Below, piece by piece: positions 1 to 7,863 of a stretch of 35,355 nt of DNA. Below the pieces are notes generated by a model. The model was given only the letters and a program-made list of their open reading frames with translations, did not search any database and was not told the origin of the DNA. Positions within the stretch are counted from its first letter, which is position 1; each line of letters starts with the position of its first letter. A program made the translations under genes and the position numbers. The stretch comes from a bacterium (GTDB lineage Bacteria; Actinomycetota; Thermoleophilia; Solirubrobacterales; Solirubrobacteraceae): NCBI GenBank assembly GCA_021323635.1, contig JAJPKQ010000020.1, forward strand, positions 1 through 35,355, given 5' to 3'.

Positions 1-2907
1 CTTCCCGAAGGGCTGCTTGCGAACCTGAACGGGGTCAAGCTCTGCGAAGAAGCGCAGGCTGCGGAAGGCAGCTGCCCGGCCGAAAGCAAGGTCGGCAGCG
101 CGAGCGTCAGCGCCGGGGCGGGCTCCGAACCGCTCTCGCTCGCAGGCAGCGTCTACCTGACCAAGGCCTACGGCGGCGGCCCGCTCGGCCTTGCGATCGC
201 CATCCCCGCAAGCGTCGGCCCCTACAACGCCGGCACGGTCGTCGTCAGAGCAGCGGTGATCGTGGACACCGTGGACGGCCAGATCACGATCAAGACCGAC
301 CCGTTGCCACAGGTCGTCGACGGCCTGCCGCTGCGCCTGCGCAATCTCAAGGTTGAAATAAGCCGCAGCGGCTTCATGGTCAACCCGAGCACCTGCAGCG
401 CGCCGCTCTCGCTCGCCGGCACGCTCGCCTCTAGCGGCGGCCAGGGCTCATCGTTCACCGACGCGCTCCAGCTGGAAGGCTGCAAGACGCTTGCCTTCGA
501 CCCGTCCTTCACGGTGACTCCGAGTCAGGCCGCGATCGAATCGGCGCTGCCCCTCGAAATCGCGCTTGCCCTGCCAAGCGGAGACTCCACGCTTCACCAG
601 GCGACCGTCGCCCTGCCCGAAGGCGTCTCGATCAACCCCTCCGTCGCCTCCGGACTTGAAGGCTGCAGCGATCAGCAGCTGCACCTCGGCGAAGACGTGC
701 CGGTCGCCTGCCCACCGGCATCGCAGATCGGATCGGTGAAGATCACCTCGCCGCTTCTGCCTGAAGCGCTGACCGGCGCGATCTACATCGGCGCTCCGCT
801 CAGCAGCAGCCCGGAATCGGGAGAAGAGTATCGGCTGTTCGTCGCCGCAGAAAGCCCCAACTACGGGATCCCGCTGCGCTTGATCGGCAGGCTTGCGGCC
901 AACACGAGCAGCGGTCGCCTGACAGCGACATTTGCTGAAACGCCGCCGATCCCCTTCACTGAAATGAGGCTCTCCTTCAACGGTGGCGCCCATGCGCCGC
1001 TTGCATCCCCCTCGACCTGCGGCTCCGCACAGCTTGCAAGCTCGCTCATCGCCACCAGCGGCGCAAGCGCCGCGCCCGGCGCAGCGATCGCGATCTCGGC
1101 CAACGGCGAAGGCGAAGGCTGCCCGGCAAGCCTGCCCTTCGCGCCGGCTCTCAGCCTCACGCCGAGCTCGGCCGCGGCCGGTGCCCCTGACGCTCTCGCG
1201 CTCAGCGTCGAAGGCAGCGATCGTCAGCAGAAGCTGGGCGCGCTTGAAACGACGCTGCCGCCAGGGCTGCTCGGCGAGATTGCAAATGTCGCGCTCTGCG
1301 GCGAACCTGAAGCCGGCCAGGGCACCTGCCCCGGCGCAAGCGAGGTCGGCACGGCGAGCGCGATCGTGGGCATCGGCAGCGAACCGCTACAGCTGAGCGG
1401 CCCGGTCTACCTGACCGGCCCCTATGGGGGCGCGCCCTTCGGCCTCTCGATCGCCATCCCAGCAGCCGCCGGCCCCTACAACCTGGGAACGGTGGTGGTG
1501 AGAGCGGCGATCTCGGTGAACCCCCAAAGCGCGCAGCTGACGATCAAGAGCAGCTCCTTCCCGACCATCCTCGGTGGCATCCCCCTGCGCCTGAAGGGCG
1601 TGCGGATCAGCCTCCAGCGACCCTCCTTCATCGTCAACCCGACCAGCTGCGCAGCGCTCACGCTGAGCGCGCTCGTCACCTCCGCCGCCGGCGCGCAGTC
1701 CGCCGCCAGCAGCCCCTTCCAGGCAAGCGGCTGCCAGTCGCTCGCCTTTGCGCCGACGATCAGCGCATCGACGCAGAGCCCGAGCAGCCGCACCGAAGGG
1801 GCCGGCCTGGAGACGGTCATCACCTACCCCTCCGAAGGCGAGGCGAACCTGGCGTCCGTAGGCGTCAGCCTTCCCGCCCAGCTTGTCGCGCGCACGAGCA
1901 CGCTCGGCGACGCCTGCCCGGAAGCCACCTTCGAGGCAAATCCCGAATCCTGCCCCGCTGCTGCGCGTGTGGGCTCCGCCTCGGTTCTCACGCCGGTGCT
2001 GCCGGGAACCCTCGCCGGGCCTGCCTATCTGGTCTCTGACGGCGCCGCGTTCCCGGCGCTCGACCTCGTGCTCTCAGCGGATGGCGTGCGGATCATCCTG
2101 CATGGCGCTACAGCGATTCACGCAGGCACCACCAGCGCGAGCTTCAGCGGCCTGCCTGACGTCCCGATCAAGCGCTTTGACCTCGTGCTCCCCGCCGGGC
2201 CGACCTCGCTGCTTGCAGCCAACGGCAGCCTCTGCAGCGGTGCCCTGCAGATGCCCGCAACGCTGAGCGCACAGAGCGGAGCGCAGCTGGCGAGGCAGGT
2301 TGCGATCGCCGTCGCCGGCTGCGCCCCCGGTAGCGGCACAGAAGGCGAAGGCGCCACCGCAAGCGGCCGCTCCCCGCTTGCGCATCTGACGATCACGCCC
2401 ACGCACTTCGCGGCTCAGACGCCCGCCGCCGAGCGCAGCGCGCACCGCCGCGCCCTGCACGTCGGCGCACGGATCGCCTGGAGCGACGCGCATGCCGCAA
2501 GCACGCTCTTCCACATCGAGCGCCTGGTCGCCGGCGTCAAGCATGGTCGTAGTTGCATCGCGGTCAAGGGCACGCTGCGGCGCCCGGGCGCGCGCGGGGG
2601 CCGGCGCGGTCGCCCCTGCGTGGTCAGGGTGCCCGTCAGCGTCCAGCAGACAGTCCGCGGCATCCGCCACGGAAAGCGCTGTGTGCTCGCACGCCGGGGA
2701 GCCCAAGGCGCGCGCTGCATCCTGCGCCGAGTGGTCTCGAGCTTCGTCCACAGGGATCGCGCCGGGAGCAACAGCATGCCGTTCACCGGCCTGCTCGGCG
2801 GGCGTCCGCTTGCCCCCGGAGCCTATCTCCTGATCGCCGAAACGAGCGTGCCTGGCAGCAGGAGGAACGCCCGCGCCACGGCGAAGTTCTGGATCGTGCG
2901 CGGCTGA
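1..2907 (+). CDS. Giant repeat-containing, probably secreted protein (5' end outside window)
   Basis: The reading frame is open from base 1, so the gene begins upstream and at least 968 residues are visible. The protein is rich in Ala, Ser, Gly and Pro with few, regularly placed Cys. It is built of long repeats: the block with VYLT, YGG, IAIP and GPYN motifs near base 151 recurs near base 1405, a period of about 418 residues. A shorter third copy lies at about 1980-2320. The last 150 residues are Arg-rich with paired Cys and end in a beta-strand-like AKFWIVRG, a type of ending I associate with secreted Thermoleophilia proteins. No C-terminal membrane anchor or sorting signal is seen, and the signal peptide would lie outside the window. 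Glu is written almost only as GAA here, unlike neighbouring genes. Function is unknown; an extracellular or surface structural role is an inference. Confidence 0.85.
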   Translation, partial: LPEGLLANLNGVKLCEEAQAAEGSCPAESKVGSASVSAGAGSEPLSLAGSVYLTKAYGGGPLGLAIAIPASVGPYNAGTVVVRAAVIVDTVDGQITIKTDPLPQVVDGLPLRLRNLKVEISRSGFMVNPSTCSAPLSLAGTLASSGGQGSSFTDALQLEGCKTLAFDPSFTVTPSQAAIESALPLEIALALPSGDSTLHQATVALPEGVSINPSVASGLEGCSDQQLHLGEDVPVACPPASQIGSVKITSPLLPEALTGAIYIGAPLSSSPESGEEYRLFVAAESPNYGIPLRLIGRLAANTSSGRLTATFAETPPIPFTEMRLSFNGGAHAPLASPSTCGSAQLASSLIATSGASAAPGAAIAISANGEGEGCPASLPFAPALSLTPSSAAAGAPDALALSVEGSDRQQKLGALETTLPPGLLGEIANVALCGEPEAGQGTCPGASEVGTASAIVGIGSEPLQLSGPVYLTGPYGGAPFGLSIAIPAAAGPYNLGTVVVRAAISVNPQSAQLTIKSSSFPTILGGIPLRLKGVRISLQRPSFIVNPTSCAALTLSALVTSAAGAQSAASSPFQASGCQSLAFAPTISASTQSPSSRTEGAGLETVITYPSEGEANLASVGVSLPAQLVARTSTLGDACPEATFEANPESCPAAARVGSASVLTPVLPGTLAGPAYLVSDGAAFPALDLVLSADGVRIILHGATAIHAGTTSASFSGLPDVPIKRFDLVLPAGPTSLLAANGSLCSGALQMPATLSAQSGAQLARQVAIAVAGCAPGSGTEGEGATASGRSPLAHLTITPTHFAAQTPAAERSAHRRALHVGARIAWSDAHAASTLFHIERLVAGVKHGRSCIAVKGTLRRPGARGGRRGRPCVVRVPVSVQQTVRGIRHGKRCVLARRGAQGARCILRRVVSSFVHRDRAGSNSMPFTGLLGGRPLAPGAYLLIAETSVPGSRRNARATAKFWIVRG

Positions 2908-3100
2908 GCGCACCACTGGCGCGCCAGCGCGGCTCGTCAAAGCGCTGGCCGAGCTGATGCAGCGCATCTCAACCCGCACAGCCGCGGCCGCTCCGTACTT
3001 TGCCGCTTGAGATTGCGGGTCTTCCGACGGTCGCGCCGCCCCACCTTGGCGCTAAGGTCAACTGCGTCAAGGCAACATGACGAGGTGAAAGGAAGCTGCA

Positions 3101-3316
3101 ATGGATCTGATCAAGAATGCAAAAGGGGTCGCCGAGGCGCTCAGGAGTCGCGCAGCCGAAGCACGCTCAAAGGCGCGCTCGGCGTCGCATGCAGACGTGC
3201 ACGTCGCCCATGGCGAGTCTTCGTTCTCTGCCGAGGCCGGCGCCGGCGCCGGAGCCGATGCGGAGCGCCACGCCGAGGCCGGACCGTCCATCCAGGAGCA
3301 GGCACCCGAGGAATGA
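3101..3316 (+). CDS. Small Ala/Glu-rich hypothetical protein (71 aa)
   Basis: A purine-rich GAAAGGAAG ribosome-binding site lies just before the ATG, which is the main support for this gene. The N-terminal half (MDLIKNAKGV start, then alternating Ala, Arg, Glu and Lys) looks like an amphipathic helix. The C-terminal half is low-complexity Ala/Gly/Glu ending in QAPEE. There is no signal peptide or membrane segment. I do not recognise the family. It may be a small helical or disordered stress-type protein, but nothing in the sequence fixes a role. No gene is supported in the 280 bases after it. Confidence 0.55.
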   Translation: MDLIKNAKGVAEALRSRAAEARSKARSASHADVHVAHGESSFSAEAGAGAGADAERHAEAGPSIQEQAPEE

Positions 3317-3595
3317 GCGCCCGGCGCGGGCGTGATGCGCGGCCGCGCGCAGAGCGGCGACTATGACCAACGCCGCCGCCACTTGGCGCGTCAGGACCCG
3401 GCGGCGGTAGCGCGGCTGTCGCTGCCGGCGCTCAAAGTCGCTGCCTTGCAGGGCCGTGCAGGTTCGCTTTTCGGTTTTCACATCGGACGACGTAGTGTAC
3501 GATCAAGGTTACGCGCGGTGCGGCACGGAGGCGACCCGAGCAGCAGGCGCCGTGAGCGAGCTTTCGCCCATACCGACGATCCCGAGCGACCACGA

Positions 3596-3952
3596 TCAGG
3601 TGATCGGCGGTTCCTGCGGCGGGTAAGGCGTTCCCGCCGCGCACGTCTGCTCGTCCTGAAACGGCGGATAGGTCTCGGTCAGCAGCAGCAGATACGCGTC
3701 TGAGCGGGCTGTGTATGAGTTTGCGAGCACAAGCACATCGAATAGCCCGCGCGGCATCTTGCCGGTGATCACGATCACGAACCAGGCCGCGAACGCGCCG
3801 ACCTCGAGCAGCAGGCCCATTATGTAGCGAACGACGAGGATCGGCAGCGCGAGGATGAATCGAAAGAGCGCCTCCGGAACGCCACCAGTCGCCCCGCAGA
3901 CGACACAGCCCGCTCCTGCTTCGATCGCTACGGAGTTCGCAGGCGCTCGCAT
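3596..3952 (-). CDS. DUF4389 family membrane protein
   Basis: The 118-residue product carries the DUF4389 hallmarks: a hydrophobic segment at about residues 30-63, then a TGKMPRGLFD motif (64-73) and the LLLTETYPPF motif (89-98). The family contains small membrane proteins of unknown function, often with two or more membrane segments. This one is short, with one clear long hydrophobic stretch and a weaker second one around 73-92. An in-frame stop lies nine codons upstream, so the ATG at 3952 is the first usable ATG. Its start is only 26 bases from the divergent DUF4258 gene, so the two promoters must overlap or be shared. The Pro-rich tail after residue 98 is not part of the family core. Confidence 0.75.
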   Translation of the reverse strand: MRAPANSVAIEAGAGCVVCGATGGVPEALFRFILALPILVVRYIMGLLLEVGAFAAWFVIVITGKMPRGLFDVLVLANSYTARSDAYLLLLTETYPPFQDEQTCAAGTPYPPQEPPIT

Positions 3953-3978
3953 ATCCGCCGCTGCGGGCGCCAGGATTC

Positions 3979-4200
3979 ATGGCTGCGATGAAGCTCAGTC
4001 GGCACGCCAAGAACGAGATGCGGCTCTACGGGATCAGCGCCGAGGATGTGGAGGCTACGGTGGCCGATCCCGTCAGCCGGCAGGCCGATGAACGCGGAAA
4101 TGCCCGCCTGAGCGGCCAGTCGGGCGATGGCCGTTCTATCCTTGTCGTGGTGGCCAGAGACGATCCTGGCTTTGTGATCACCGTCTTTCCTCGGAGCTGA
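3979..4200 (+). CDS. DUF4258 family protein, toxin-like partner
   Basis: The 73-residue product fits DUF4258, a small alpha/beta fold grouped near RelE/BrnT-like toxins. It begins LSRHAKNEM, has a short helix with GISAEDVEATV, and ends in two strands containing SILVVVA and GFVITVFP. Start choice: ATG at 3979 has AGGA a few bases upstream, and the in-frame ATG at 3988 is an alternative. The stop is separated by one base from the start of the DUF2283 gene, the arrangement expected of a toxin-antitoxin operon. The toxin assignment rests on family and gene order only. Some DUF4258 proteins may not be toxic. Confidence 0.75.
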   Translation: MAAMKLSRHAKNEMRLYGISAEDVEATVADPVSRQADERGNARLSGQSGDGRSILVVVARDDPGFVITVFPRS

Positions 4201-4201
4201 C

Positions 4202-4492
4202 ATGCGAGCGGACTATGACACCAGCGCGAACGCCATCTCGATCGCGATCACCGATGCGCCGAGCGCCGAACGCGGCGACGAGGTGCATCCACGGGCCGTC
4301 GTGGCTCTCGCGGCGGGCAAGCCCGTCGAGGTCCAGCTCCTGTATCCTGACATGGGAATCTCCGAGCCACTCGCTGCCGTGGCCAAGCGCTACGAACTTG
4401 ACCGCGAAGCCCTGGAGGCTGCCGCGCGGTCGGCGCTCGCCGCCCCCAACCGGGTGGTCTCGGTCGAAGTCGCAGCTGGATCGCCAGCTTAG
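4202..4492 (+). CDS. DUF2283 family protein, putative antitoxin
   Basis: The first 55 residues match DUF2283: MRADYDTSANAISIAI, then a variable acidic loop, then a strand region with VALAAGKPVEVQLLYP. This family is small, all-beta, and often sits beside DUF4258 genes, where it is proposed to act as antitoxin. The rest (about residues 56-96) is helical, with ISEPLAAVAKRYELDREAL resembling a short helix-turn-helix or dimer helix, and could bind the operon promoter. It starts one base after the DUF4258 stop, so translation is almost surely coupled. The role is inferred. Confidence 0.75.
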   Translation: MRADYDTSANAISIAITDAPSAERGDEVHPRAVVALAAGKPVEVQLLYPDMGISEPLAAVAKRYELDREALEAAARSALAAPNRVVSVEVAAGSPA

Positions 4493-5520
4493 ATCTTATG
4501 TATGGAGCGTCGGCTCTCCGGCGCGGGAGGCGGGATCGGTCGACACCCCGCGCATAGATGTGCGGGGGATGGACACCAGGAATAAAGCGCGGTGCCACAG
4601 GGGGCGGTTCACGCCTTTTTGTGGCCCACGTGAGAGCGGAATGCCAGAATGTGCTCGCGGGCGCTCCGCCGGGCCGGATGACCGAAGAAATCAGCCGGGA
4701 GGCGAGCGGCGAGGTCGACCAGGCCTTTGCAAGGCCACACAAGCAGCAGGGTGCTGGTTGAGAACAGCCCAGGCGAAACCGGAGAGCTCGACGAAATCAT
4801 TGGCAACATGCTCAGGCCGTACGAGCGCCCGGATGAGAGGTCGCTGATTCGCGGCATGCCGGCGAGGCGCGAGTGTGAAGCCAGAGAGCGAGCGGAATCC
4901 CAACGCTTGAGGAGTGCAGAATCAGAACCGCAACGGGCTCTTGGATTGTCGAGGGTGGACGAGCCACGGCATCCTTACGAGGGACCCACCTGCACCCAGC
5001 CGCCACGCCGGTGACTGGCGAGCGTCGACCGAGATGGCCTGCCTGCCAGGGTGAGTGAGCCGTCGAGAGCGGTGGGAGCCAACAAAGCGTTCCACGCGGT
5101 AACCGGAAGACGGAAACTCCTCGCACGAGTTTCGGCACTGATTGCGATGGGGAATCGATCTGTGGCATGGACACTCGGCGCTGCTGACTTCGAGTGCCAG
5201 CACACTCGCGTCCGTGTGGCGGTCGCGCTATCCCACCGGGCAACGGGATGCGGCAGCGCTGGGTGCTGTGGGTCACCGATTCGCTGTAAGGTGCCCGGCG
5301 CGAAGAAGTCGTGGCCCTCGGTACGCCGCTGTGTGACGCTTGCCATCTGGCGGTTGTATTCCGCGGCCACCAGCGAAACCGCCCCCAAGGTCTTCCAGTC
5401 GGCGATGCCTCTCAGGATCAGCTTGGTCTGAGAGAGCGCGAGCAGTCCGTCGGCCACGCTCTCGCCCCAGCGCACGAGCGCCTGATCGCAAAGGCGCCCG
5501 GCATCACCGGCGAGCAGGCG

Positions 5521-5790
5521 ATCGGCCGCGGCTCCGCCCTGATCGACGCCAGGGCCGCCGGCCACATGCCGGGCCTTCCCCCGACCTGGCTGCTCGCCCA
5601 GGCGCACGCGGGCAAGATCCCGCACCATCGCTTGGGCGACCACGTGCGCTTCAGCGCATCCTCGGCCAGTCGCTTGGTGGAGCACCATGCCGGAGGACAT
5701 CCCCGCCCGCCCCAGGCTGCCCCGAGCTTGCGCTGGACCTGCCGGCCGTCAGGAAGGCGAGACTTGGCATACCAGACCGGACCGCGCTAG
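5521..5790 (+). pseudogene. Excisionase-like (MerR-type helix-turn-helix) remnant
   Basis: The translation of this frame contains LIDARAAG, then PPTWLLAQAHAGKIPHHRLG and DHVRFSA. This matches the signature of small excisionase/AlpA-like winged-helix proteins (helix, WLL.QARAG.IPH.RLG, strand VRF). Expected residues after VRFSA, normally a DL..WLE helix, are eroded to SSASRLVEHHAGG, and the tail after that is unrelated. No start codon with a ribosome-binding site is visible. In intact actinobacterial elements xis lies just upstream of the integrase gene near the tRNA; no integrase is recognisable here. A chance match is possible but unlikely given the length of the motif. Confidence 0.5.
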
Positions 5791-5908
5791 AGCGCCACAC
5801 CGAAGAGGTGGCCGATCGGCGCGACGCAACGCTGGCTGCCTGTGCGCCGCGGGGGGCCGCTTGAGCTCGCCGTGCTGGGCGTCAAGTATGCCAGGCGTCC
5901 AACGCGGT

Positions 5909-5926
5909 CGGGACATATTCGGGACA
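5909..5926. repeat. Two CGGGACA heptamers 11 bases apart near tRNA-Arg 3' end
   Basis: CGGGACA occurs at 5909-5915 and 5920-5926, spaced one helical turn. The pair lies 63 bases beyond the 3' end of tRNA-Arg. Paired short repeats of this kind are common next to integrase attachment sites. The function is inferred. Confidence 0.35.
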
Positions 5927-5988
5927 CGTCCCAGTCTTTGTGATGTCTACCGCTAAAGCGTTACGCTCATTTAGCAGGCTATTCCTCA

Positions 5989-6062
<74 letters not shown>

Positions 6063-6265
6063 AGCAGCAACATCCTACCGACGCCCGGCGCTTTCCTCTC
6101 GGCCGGCTTGCCGATCGGCGGCTGCGTCGCCAGACAGGCAAGCGGGGAGCCGCGTGGCGTCGATCTGCGTGTCCGCTCGGGAGCTGCGCCGAGGTGATCG
6201 TGGCGGTCATCACATATGCCTTGCAGCTTCCCGCCCGTGCTCGGCGCTGCCCGCGACGCAGCGCG

Positions 6266-7582
6266 CTACAGCAGCGTTCTGATCGGATACAGGTCGCCGA
6301 AGCCGAACGCAAGCATGATCACCCAGCCCACGAGCGCAGCCCGCGGAACGCGGCGATCGCCGAAGACCCGCGCGAGCATGACGTAGATGGCCGGAACGAC
6401 GATCAGCATGTAGTAGATGTAGTTGACCCGGTCATAGACTTCGCTCTCGAGCACCGACGGCAGGAACGTCCCCAGGAACCATGCCACGCCAAGCAGGCAG
6501 ACCCTGTCGCCGCTTCGCCACCAGCACGCCAGGCAGCAGAAGAGCGCCGGGATCGCAAGGAAGATGATGAACGGGTTGATCTCGCCCAGGAACAGATAGA
6601 TCGGATGCAGCCCGACGACATGCCCGTTTGCCTTAGTGGTCACCACCGTCTTCGCATACGGGATCACCTTCTCATTGAGCAGCCACTCCCAGGGGCTCGA
6701 TGAGATTCCCGGCTTGCTCGGTTCGGCCTTCAGCAGCGTCGCGTAATGGATCATGTGGAAGAAATGCGCAAACGGGTTGCCCGCGTATTCGATGTGCGTT
6801 CCCGTGTCATATGCCGGCACGAGCACGTCAAGCAGCAACAGCAGCAGCAGGAAGGTGACAGCGGTCCCGCCGATCGCGATCGCCACCGGGCGCACGTACT
6901 CGCGCAGGAAGCCCTGCAGCGACCCCGTCTGCCACCAGCGCCTGATCAGCGCCAGCAGCTCGTAGACCACAATCACCGCCAGCAGGTAGACAGCAACTTC
7001 CTTCATGCACATCCCGACGCCCAGCGCGATCCCTGCGAGCAGCGGTCGCCTGCGGACGTACAGCGCCATCGCGATCAGCATCAGCGTCAGCGCATAGATG
7101 TCAAGCGTGCCGACGCGGCTTGACACCAGAAAGAGATTGTCAAGCGAGGCGACGCCGACGGTCCCGACCGCGAGCCACCCCGATCCGCCCAGCCCCCGCA
7201 CGAGCGCATAGAGGGCGCAGAGCGCAATCAGCGAGAACAGCATCGAGCCAATCCGCCAGGCGAAGGGGCCGTCGCCGAACAGCTCGATCGCGCCCGCGAT
7301 GATCAGCTTTGCAAGCTGCGGATGCTCAGCATTGGGGTCTTTTCCGAGGGGCGCATTGTGGTAGTTTTCGCCCGACCCCGGGTTGATGTGATCGATCACC
7401 TTCGCCGCGTTGACGTAGTAGGCCTCATCGAAGATCAGCGTGTGCGAGGCAGGCGTCTTGCATGGCGAGGAGCACGGCTCGTTGTAATCGATCATCCGCG
7501 CCGCGAACGAGAGCACGAGGATCACGCAGAGAGCAACGATCGGAGCCATCGGGTCCGCGAGCAGGCGCCGCAGCGGCGCCAT
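6266..7582 (-). CDS. Membrane GT-C glycosyltransferase, protein O-mannosyltransferase (GT39)-like
   Basis: The product is a polytopic membrane protein of about 438 residues. After the first membrane helix (about 13-28) comes a large loop with FDEAYY (D52 and E53), equivalent to the Asp-Glu pair that binds the polyprenyl-phosphate sugar donor and acceptor in GT39/GT-C enzymes. A further loop has EHPQLAKLIIAGAIELFGDG, also typical of the family. About nine more hydrophobic helices follow. The likely reaction is transfer of mannose from polyprenyl-phosphate-mannose to proteins or lipids on the outer face of the membrane. The frame stays open up to an ATG at 7762, but that extension is Arg/Pro-rich and unlike a transferase N terminus, so I prefer ATG 7582. 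The gene is divergent from the acyl-CoA synthetase gene, with about 280 bases between. Confidence 0.8.
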   Translation of the reverse strand: MAPLRRLLADPMAPIVALCVILVLSFAARMIDYNEPCSSPCKTPASHTLIFDEAYYVNAAKVIDHINPGSGENYHNAPLGKDPNAEHPQLAKLIIAGAIELFGDGPFAWRIGSMLFSLIALCALYALVRGLGGSGWLAVGTVGVASLDNLFLVSSRVGTLDIYALTLMLIAMALYVRRRPLLAGIALGVGMCMKEVAVYLLAVIVVYELLALIRRWWQTGSLQGFLREYVRPVAIAIGGTAVTFLLLLLLLDVLVPAYDTGTHIEYAGNPFAHFFHMIHYATLLKAEPSKPGISSSPWEWLLNEKVIPYAKTVVTTKANGHVVGLHPIYLFLGEINPFIIFLAIPALFCCLACWWRSGDRVCLLGVAWFLGTFLPSVLESEVYDRVNYIYYMLIVVPAIYVMLARVFGDRRVPRAALVGWVIMLAFGFGDLYPIRTLL

Positions 7583-7863
7583 CTGCTCGCCAAGCGCGGC
7601 AAGCCGAGCTCGCGCCCGACCGGGCAGATCACGACCGGCGGCCTCTCCCGCCGGGGGCCTCGGCGGGACCCGCAGCCGCCCAGCATCGCCTTGATGCTCT
7701 CTCCTCACGGGGCGTAACCTAGCGTCTTGCCGGCCGGGCGGTCGCGCCCGCGGCGCTTGCATGGCAACCTCGCCGGCGCGACCTGCGCTCAGTCCAGAGC
7801 GAAGCTGCGACTCTGCGGGATCGAGCGGATTGCTCAGGACAGCCGACCGCGTAGCTTGCTGCC

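Larger units (their letters stand above)
4493..5988. other. Gene-poor, decayed stretch between the DUF2283 gene and tRNA-Arg
   Basis: About 1.5 kb carries no reading frame I can support as an intact gene. All six frames contain open stretches, as expected at this GC content, but their translations are Arg/Ser/Pro-rich and of antisense character. Only one short segment resembles a known domain (excisionase-like, 5521-5790). The stretch is bounded by the 3' end of tRNA-Arg, the usual target of tyrosine recombinases, and contains a repeated heptamer near 5909-5926. I read it as the eroded remains of an integrated element; this is inference. Confidence 0.5.

Noticed and set aside
2074-2979. A 301-codon minus-strand frame over the end of the giant repeat gene
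   Set aside because: Its composition is typical of antisense frames and there is no ribosome-binding site; the plus strand has repeat structure.
2966-3019. ATCTCAA-CCCGCA and TTGAGAT-TGCGGGT segments after the giant gene, considered as a terminator
   Set aside because: The two complementary pieces are in permuted order, so they cannot form one continuous hairpin, and there is no T run.
4609-5014. Overlapping small frames on both strands in the decayed region, considered as recombinase fragments
   Set aside because: No residue pattern of a tyrosine or serine recombinase is visible in any frame.
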